Assembly (NCBI GenBank): GCA_030268105.1
Contig: BSDZ01000008.1
Coordinates: forward strand, 558,001-622,000
Reading direction: 5' to 3'
DNA length: 64,000 bases
Source of the DNA: Volvox africanus
Lineage: Eukaryota; Chlorophyta; Chlorophyceae; Chlamydomonadales; Volvocaceae
Made by a program: the position numbers and the translations under genes. This document shows, piece by piece, positions 57,801 through 64,000 of the stretch (position 1 is its first letter; each line of letters opens with the position of its first letter). The notes beneath the pieces were generated by a model. That model made no database searches. It was not told the origin of the DNA and saw only the letters and a program-made list of their open reading frames with translations.

Positions 57801-58306
57801 AAATGCTTCCACGACTCCTCACCCGGGTAATTGATAGACAAGCGGCCCAGAACTCCCGTGTCGAACCTCGATTGTGATATCCTTCGTTCGGGTGTTACCA
57901 CCAGCGCACGGGAGGCCCTTTCTGGAAGATCCACATCACGACTAATTTCATGACCAATTAACTCACATAGTACGGCATAATAAAAGCAGTACTGTCATCT
58001 GATGTCGTGTCACGCTCTGTCTGGGCCTCTCCATTGCGCTATTGGAAGCAGGGAGCGCCTCATCAAGGCATCCTGAAGACCGGACTTTCAAGCATCGCAC
58101 TTGCACGGATGTCCGCGGGAAGCGCCGCAGAACGGGAGCCCTGGAGGTTGTCGCCGGACCCTCAAAACAGCGTTACTCGGTTGGACTCCCCAGAACGGCT
58201 GCGGCCGGCACTACCCGGAATCATCGCAGCCGCCATTGCTGCCACCGCCGATAAAGAGGTCAGTGTAAGGCGCGCGCGCTCGTCAGCCATCCTGTCTGCC
58301 AGCTAA
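47709..58306 (+). CDS. Six-TM CNG/HCN/EAG-class cation channel with cyclic-nucleotide-binding domain
   Basis: Thirteen exons: 47709-48043, 48341-48413, 48961-49040, 49431-49619, 50148-50269, 50674-50736, 50929-51044, 51578-51743, 52456-52844, 53354-55894, 56076-56190, 56880-57403, 58052-58306, giving 1,655 residues in unbroken phase. S1 is WDIVMLVVVLYVAVVTPLKI, S2 ends LSVDVIVNLR, and S3 has SRYIRGMFLLDVAAAIPFNV. S4 is LALLKLIPLLRLVRLMKG with Lys/Arg every third to fourth position, and S5 contains LIIFMLLVAHWACCFW. The pore reads FYSAFLLLLGDKP. S6 and the C-linker follow (GLLFLGALLYAVV, GSMSLLVASMFAAASRHRQR). The cNBD lies at about residues 435-511 (DIIYDVGSVGHDMYIIWKG, DHFGERGVM). A disordered tail of over 1,000 residues follows, with a short coiled coil (LRSQLSQANARIILLETQI). 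Reading through the last intron would instead stop at 57439. The first exon is the least certain. Confidence 0.85.
49946..50103. repeat. Pentanucleotide tract, (GGATA)n then (GTGGC)n
   Basis: A GGATA-type array of about 95 bp grades through GCGAT/GCGGT units into GTGGC units, all period 5, in a channel-gene intron just upstream of the exon at 50148. Confidence 0.85.
50674..51044 (+). other. Channel pore region
   Basis: Two exons, 50674-50736 and 50929-51044, encode the S5-S6 segment from EWPWMFTVRC through the pore helix and filter to the S6 helix GLLFLGALLYAVV. The filter position reads LLLLGDKPDTHNNLER. K+ channels have TVGYGD and vertebrate CNG channels TIGETP-like sequences there. The only other in-frame joining of these exons hits a stop, which supports the reading. 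Confidence 0.75.
51419..51562. repeat. AT-rich trinucleotide tract
   Basis: Imperfect ATG and TAA triplet runs in the channel intron, ending about 15 bp before the acceptor of the exon at 51578. Confidence 0.8.
51796..51852. repeat. (GT)n microsatellite
   Basis: About 27 GT units in the intron that follows the channel exon ending at 51743. Confidence 0.95.
52326..52351. repeat. Perfect inverted repeat (10-bp arms, 6-bp loop)
   Basis: aatgctgtat at 52326-52335 and atacagcatt at 52342-52351 with loop ggaaaa, in the channel intron before the cNBD exon. Confidence 0.85.
52860..52903. repeat. Perfect inverted repeat (18-bp arms, 8-bp loop)
   Basis: Left arm 52860-52877 (atgtgacaggttgcatca) is the exact reverse complement of the right arm 52886-52903, separated by tttgttat. 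It lies 15 bp into the channel intron that follows the cNBD exon. Confidence 0.95.
56181..56288 (+). repeat. 18-bp minisatellite spanning a channel-gene splice donor
   Basis: About six copies of an 18-bp unit (cagatgtcgggtggggtg) with few mismatches. The first copy has an A to give CAG|GTGGGG, which is the donor of the exon ending at 56190. The remaining copies are intronic. The frame stays open across all copies (QMSGGV per unit). Confidence 0.85.
57739..57770. repeat. (CCCCTAA)n run
   Basis: About four CCCCTAA-like units in the last channel intron, telomere-like but differing from CCCTAAAA. Confidence 0.75.
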
Positions 58307-58958
58307 AAGCAGCCGATGGCGCGTGAATGGGTAGTTGGAAGGAGGCGCCCTCAACCCTGCCATACCTGCCTTGGACGGCACATTAAATTACGCCGTCGAA
58401 ATGATACTGCAGCCGCTAGGGTCCACGGTAATAATCGCTTGAAGATGGATTGTTTTTTTAGTGTTTATATAGGGTAGGCTGAACAGATGATTTTCATAGC
58501 GTGTTGAGTTTCTAGGAATTGGAATTGGAGCTGCACCGATGTATATATTGACATATTGACAATATGAGAACTAAGGCCTGAAAAGACGAGGTCGCCCAGT
58601 TAAGGTTGCCCAGATGTCTGCCTCCTTTTCAGGCAAGGGATTGAAGTCGCGCATTTAGTCCAGCGCGGATCGTGATCTGGGACCGGCGAATCATTGTTCT
58701 ATCAGAGGTTAATTTTTTTAATCCTCTTGACATTGTCTGAATATCGATCCATCCTTGTCATATGTACCTGATGAGTGAAAATTCGCCTGGTTTCCTGAAA
58801 ATCCACTGACTGCGCATGCGTATGACCTCGTATGCTTGACCTCGTGTGACGAATTTTGTTTGGTGCTCCATAGGAATACAAATGTGAGGTTATGTTCATG
58901 AATCATGATGATAATCCGGACTTCCAACATTCTTGGATGTTCGTTGTATGACACCGGA

Positions 58959-58963
58959 TGTAA
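58959..58963 (+). terminator. TGTAA polyadenylation motif, channel gene
   Basis: TGTAA lies about 650 bp past the stop at 58304-58306. Another TGTAA at 58264-58268 is inside the last coding exon and could serve an unspliced transcript ending at the 57439 stop. Confidence 0.4.
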
Positions 58964-60429
58964 CCAAGGACACCATCATTAGGGAGTATATTACTGCTTT
59001 GCGTTGAACGATAATCCTGAGAAGATGAGGATATGCCGCAACAGTGCCGCTTTGGAGCGTGGCGTAATGACGGATTTAGTGGGGTTTATGTAGGTTAATA
59101 TTTTTGGGCAGATATATAGGGCATTGCAGCTGATGTACGATCCCCTGGTGTATGTACGATCAGGCGTAATTACACTTCCCTAGAGCATACCAATCGTGTC
59201 TCTTCCTGTCAGGTTCATTAATTAGGACTTACCATCGACAATGAATTGATATATGGCTTATGGCGGGCGGATTCGCCCTTGTGTTGTATCTCTGTTGTGT
59301 CGCCCTATAAAGGCCCAATCGGAAGGATGACCATCTGTGGTCCAATCCTTGACACTACCCGTAGATACCCCAGGATACTACACCTTGCGTTGCGGGTGCC
59401 CTTCTCCTGCAGCCGCTGCGTCCCCTGGTGTCATTCATAGTCCACAGAGATGTCCACAGGCCGCCGCGATTATGATACTGAGGGTGGCTGTGAGGCATGG
59501 CTTAAGGCTGCGTAAGCTAATAAACTAAAATCGTGGGTGATGGAGGAAAAGAGCTCGTGACTTCACGTCAGGATTAGACACCCTAATCATTCTCATGACA
59601 CTACAGCCGGACACACAGCCCTTATCCGTTGCGGGCTCAAGAAGTCGTGTCGTGGATCAGATGGCCCCGGCCCGGCGGGTTCTATGCGTCGGTAGCTGGG
59701 GTACAGTTGGTGTGCGTTGACCTGTGAAATGGTCTACACAGCATATTATAATATTTCATCATGCCTGCCTCGAATTTCCATGTCTTCTCAGTAACCGATT
59801 GTTTAATCATATCGTACGACTTGAATGTTTTAGTTCCATTTCGACACGCACATTGGATCTTGTGATGTGTTTTCTTAGAGGCAATTGTAGCCACCAGCCA
59901 TTGTAGCGTTGGAGACTTGAGAATGTCAGCAGGGCTTTTGGATGCGGGTCAGGTTCGTGCCTGTGTGTCTGTGCTACGTGGGCGACTCAGAAGACGAATA
60001 ACATCAGTCAGGGACGGTTTACTTCCTTGCATTGCACCTTTGCATCTGTACTGGCCCCCTAGTACGTACGTATCGAGCTTTAGAGTTTTGGACTTCCCAT
60101 GCCAAGTCCGAGTAAGGACTCGGGCCGTGCGCGGCCACTGTCATGGTAAGGGCTGTTCAGGTTGCTTGTTTGGTATTTGTTGAAGGATGAGACGCTGAAG
60201 CTCAATTGATCAGAATGTCTCTCCGGTCCTGTTAAGGCCGCTGACATGCTTGTGCCATTCGGCATCATGCAGACCGCGACCATTGACATTTGCCGTTTTC
60301 TGACAAACTGGGGACTCAGCTCCATTCCACCAGGCCCTACCAGGCAAGACCTAGCTTAACAGGGCTCAACCTGGCTCAGACCACCCCTGGGTCCCCACCC
60401 CCTCTCCACTCCATTGATCTGTCACTATA

Positions 60430-60990
60430 ACAAGGAATTCGTGCGTTAGCTCGCGTTAGGCTCACGTTAGGGACCCCTAACGCAAGCCTAACGCAAGCTT
60501 AACGCGAACTAACGCAAGCTAACGCAAAGCCTAACGCAAATCAAACGCATTGCGTTGTTGTTTGTGTATCGCTAGCGCAATCCTAACGCACCTAACGCAA
60601 TCGCAAATAAACGTTTTTGGGAGGGAACGAAAATGTTTGCGTTTACTTTGCGTTAGCTAACGCAACCTAACGCGAACTTACGCAATGTCAAACGCACCCA
60701 CATAGATTCTAAGGTGTGCGTTAGGCCTAACGCAACGCAAGCGTTGGAGACCCATACGCAAGCAAAAATACATAGCGTGCATGGAAGTTAACGCACTTAA
60801 AGTTCTCTAACGCACAATATACACACGCCTAACGCGCATTAACGCGCATTAACGCATGCTTACGTATGCTGCGAATAATGCGTACACAGCTAGCAGTTGT
60901 GGGTTGCGTAAAAGTTTTATACGCATGTAACTAACATATTCGCACGCTTTCACAAGGTCTTACGCGTGCGATAGCAACATTCGCGCCACT
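60430..60990. repeat. Dense TAACGC/GCGTTA-rich repeat block
   Basis: The words taacgca, taacgcg and their reverse complement gcgtta occur some 25 or more times in about 560 bp, in both orientations and at irregular spacing. Related words such as caaacgca and tacgca sit between them. The unit is not a clean tandem array. Confidence 0.75.
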
Positions 60991-61225
60991 TTCGCTTTGC
61001 ATACGAGGCAGCCTCGCATTCCTGCTCACTGCAACTACTTTTGGTCGTTCTGGTTATTTCTTTACTGCTTCAGTTATCGTTCTTGTTATTGTTTGCTGTT
61101 TTGCCCACCCGCTGCAGAGTTATTTTTGTGTGTACGGAAACCATCCTGTCATAATGTACGTAGCTGTTATGAAGAATATCAATAGGATTTCAGTTTTGAT
61201 AGATGAAGATATTTCAGGCAATAAT

Positions 61226-61230
61226 TTACA
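61226..61230 (-). terminator. TGTAA polyadenylation motif, 61.5 kb gene
   Basis: TTACA on the plus strand is TGTAA on the minus strand, 252 bp past the stop at 61484-61482. This supports the 3' end of that gene model. Confidence 0.5.
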
Positions 61231-61481
61231 GCTCATTATTCGGAAAGCATCCAGGTAAGCAGCCATTGGTGAGTACGCATTAATTCAACGAAACAATCAA
61301 ATTTCTACACATCCAATCCTGCCAATCAAATTTCGTTTATGAGTTAAATAATCATTTGTACCATGCACCAATCATTTCAATCATCATTAGGTACATACAT
61401 CCTAACTTCATCTGCCACCGCACATTTAGCAGCCCGCTCTAACATAAGCTTAGAAACAAACATGATAGATGTTAGTTCTAT

Positions 61482-64000
61482 CTAATAGTCTTCTATTTCA
61501 CTATCGTCGTTGTCGTCGTCCTCTCGCGCACTGGTGGCATCATCCTGCTCGTCCTCACTCCTCTCGTCCTTGCTCACCTCCTCTTCAAACAACTCCTGAA
61601 AAGTTCAGAAAAGGAAAATTATACTTATTTACATGCATATATATAAAGGTACATTAAGCCGACACGACCCAGCAATCATTTTCGGTTACGAGATTTTTAA
61701 TCATGTCTAGGATGGGCAGTGCTTCTAGGTACTATGTATGTGGACACTTTGTTACCTGTTTCTTCTTACTCCCTGAGCTCCCACGTTGACGTCGTGCCCG
61801 TGTACATCGCACATCTTCCGAAGCACTCTTGACCTTTATCAGTCGAAACAACACATATTAGAATATTACATTCATACAAGCAGGAAATTAAGACAACAAG
61901 CTGAACTCAGGAAATTTACCTTCTTTCGCCGGTGGTCGTAACTGTCATTATTGTCGTCACCGTCCGTAGACTTGTCTTCCACCGGCACCTGCTGGTCCAA
62001 AATACGTGAAGGGACTAGGTAGTGATAGCAAATATAATTAAAAAGTAATTAATGTCGGGCCTCAATATATTGTACCTTTCTTTTGATGCCCGTGCTTGTC
62101 CGTCTCACTTTCGTGGATGGCCGCACATCGCCGTCGTTTGTTACCTTCAAGGGCCACCGTTAACATACATATAGGATTTTAGAAATTATAAGCTTATATT
62201 TTCTATTTAAAAAGAGGAAAACAAATCGACGTATACCACATCAAACCACAAAGCACCCAGCAAATTAAAAGAATAGAACGAAACATAAAATTACAACTCA
62301 CTAAAACGGGAAGACAGGATGAATATTGATTAATGAGCTGTACCTTTTTCGCTGCCGCCTTGCTTGAGTTCGTAGCATTCCTGCTGGAGTTCCTTGCCTT
62401 AGAGGGCTGTGGACTCTTTGCCTACATGAAAAGGAAGTATGTTTGAGGAAAATATGAACAATTACATAAAAGACAAAAAGGAGAAAACAGGTTAAAGGAC
62501 ATTAATGACCTGTACATCCCTGTACATGCAATCCATAATGTACATCACCCATCCTGCAATAACCTTGCTAAGCGCGCCTGGAAATTTGCACACCCCATCA
62601 ACCACTCTCTTTACCACTATTATTTGGACTAACCTGTCGGCGTCGAGCGGCCTGGATCTCCTCCTTCTGATGTATGCGAGCTGCATTGGTAGCCAGCACC
62701 ATCATCAATGCATCTTCACCATGTGCGGGCTACTTTTGGCGTTTGCTAGTGCGCCCATCCTGAGTTCCTGGCGGCTCGTCATTTCGGCCGCTTTTCTGCG
62801 GTTTGGTAGCAATTAAGCATTTTGTAAACAAGGAAATAAAGGCATGAAAACATTGTTATTGTTGCACTAGCTAAAATAAAAAACAAAGGTTATGCATGAA
62901 CTGTGATGTACTTTCTGCAAACATACTAAGAAGTACGTACTCTTATGGTAGCGAAGCAGCAGCAATAATTAAAGTGAACACATGCATAATCGCATCTTAC
63001 CGTAGTGCCTTTTGGCAACTCCAGTCCACCAAGGCCTGGTGTATGCTGAGCTGTTCCACCAGCTCCAACTGGCACTGGAGTGGCTGGTACGGCAAAGGAT
63101 GTCTTACTGCTTTCAATCTGCTTCCGCTGCACAAGTGCATTAATAAGCTCCTGTTGCCGATCTGTCACATTCAAATCCTCCATCACAATCCGGCACTCAC
63201 TGGGACCCGCATCTGGGTTATCTGGCTGAGCGTACTTGAAGCTCCTCCAGGCTGCCCAAGACTCCTTGTTCCGCAGCTTCTTCCATGGCTTCTTCTCAAA
63301 CTCATCTACATAAAAATAATGTGAAGACGAACATCAACGCCAGATGCCATGATACACATCATTGTTGAAAGTTTTCGTAATCCCGTACATAGCGTAAGAG
63401 GCATGGTATGTCCTTTGTCGTAAAACAAATCTTTGGCCCGCGTTTACCCCATATTCCATTTTTCAAAATACATAGAAAGGATTTTTTTATCAAACAACCT
63501 GATCAAAATATGTTGTAAAAAAGTATATGGATGACAAGTAGCAGAGCTCACAAACCTGGCTTGCAGGCAAGTTCCTCCTTTTGGGTGGCCTTCACCTTTT
63601 CGTACCTTGCATGTTGGGCATTGTAATCCGTTGCGTATCTACAAAGTACATGGGATGCACCAAATAAAAGTGCTTACTTTTTATACTGTGCATGCTTCAT
63701 TCTATTGTTGTCTGTCCCCACTGAAAGTAAGCTAATGATATGGATGGCATGTATGATGACCACAAACAAGATAATCACTAGAAGCATAACAGTAGGAAAA
63801 TGAACATGTACGTACTTTTGCCATTTCTTCTTGAAGCAGTCGACCGTAACTCTTGGCTGTAAGTCAGCCACTTGTGCAAAGCCAGCAGCAAAGCACTTAT
63901 CCCAAACGGGCTGCAGATGCGGCACACGTTGAATATCCTTCGCAATGAGGACCCGTGGATTCTTCAGGCTGCTGTCGAGGTTGTACGGCACATTGTCGCG
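61482..64000 (-). CDS. Unrecognised charged, probably nuclear protein (3' part)
   Basis: The frame is open at the window edge, so the 5' end is missing. Exons: 64000-63816, 63638-63556, 63305-63001, 62729-62634 (or from 62795), 62421-62344, 62144-62076, 61988-61920, 61833-61756, 61595-61482. The upstream part is Trp/Lys-rich and helical (CFKKKWQKYATDYNAQHARY, FEKKPWKKLRNKESWAAWRS), reminiscent of Myb/trihelix or HMG-like DNA-binding segments, but I cannot name the family. It is followed by a Pro/Val/Gly linker, then short exons mixing acidic residues with terminal basic clusters (GIKRK, HRRKK, GSKKKQ). The acidic end reads REDDDNDDSEIEDY. The basic clusters suggest nuclear localisation. All the last five introns are phase 0. 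If the fourth exon starts at 62795 an in-frame TAG occurs at 62732-62730, so the start at 62729 is preferred. Confidence 0.7.

Larger units (their letters stand above)
58307..61225. other. Spacer after the channel gene
   Basis: The first 650 bp are the probable channel 3' UTR. No coding exon was recognised in the rest. The interval 60430-60990 is packed with TAACGCA/TGCGTTA words, annotated separately. Confidence 0.45.

Noticed and set aside
61482..64000. Transposon-encoded protein
   Set aside because: No transposase, integrase or reverse-transcriptase motif and no terminal repeats seen; intron-rich structure with its own TGTAA fits a host gene better. Not excluded, since the 5' end is outside the window.

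Overview
This window is nuclear DNA from an intron-rich green alga, most likely a volvocine or other chlamydomonadalean species. The reasons are: long multi-exon genes with GT-AG introns in regular phase; TGTAA polyadenylation motifs downstream of most stops; Ala/Gly/Gln-rich low-complexity exons; many microsatellites; and short TTTTAGGG (Chlamydomonas-type telomere) motifs inside introns and spacers. I built the gene models by hand from splice sites, reading phase and protein-family patterns. The phase arithmetic closes for five of the six genes over the parts they have in the window. One junction of the largest gene is unresolved.

Layout. (1) About 10-6277, + strand: a leucine-rich-repeat protein whose tail carries seven NPF motifs. 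(2) 6278-10856: mostly spacer, with one unassigned minus-strand ORF. (3) 32540-10857, - strand: a giant two-domain class III nucleotidyl cyclase fused to a P-loop ATPase, of the soluble adenylyl cyclase (ADCY10) type, about 2,900 residues in over 30 exons. (4) 33237-36501, + strand: the Rab geranylgeranyltransferase beta subunit, complete in seven exons. (5) 44095-36988, - strand: a 1,321-residue armadillo-repeat protein. (6) 44493-45137, + strand: an intronless mitochondrial-type ribosomal protein bL27. (7) 47709-58306, + strand: a six-transmembrane, CNG/HCN/EAG-class cation channel of 1,655 residues with a cyclic-nucleotide-binding domain. (8) 64000-61482, - strand: the 3' part of an unrecognised, probably nuclear, gene made of small phase-0 exons.

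Arrangement. The cyclase and RABGGTB are divergent across about 700 bp, and the ARM gene and MRPL27 are divergent across about 400 bp. RABGGTB and the ARM gene converge, with predicted 3' UTRs that overlap. A cyclase and a cyclic-nucleotide-type channel share the window, but nothing in the sequence shows that they are co-regulated.

The most unusual observations are a low-complexity insertion of about 800 residues splitting the first cyclase catalytic domain, a channel pore reading LLLLGDKP instead of a GYG filter, and the LRR/NPF architecture. Others are two apparent GC-AG introns, perfect intronic hairpins, and a minisatellite sitting on a splice donor. I saw no tRNA, rRNA, CRISPR array or intact transposable element.
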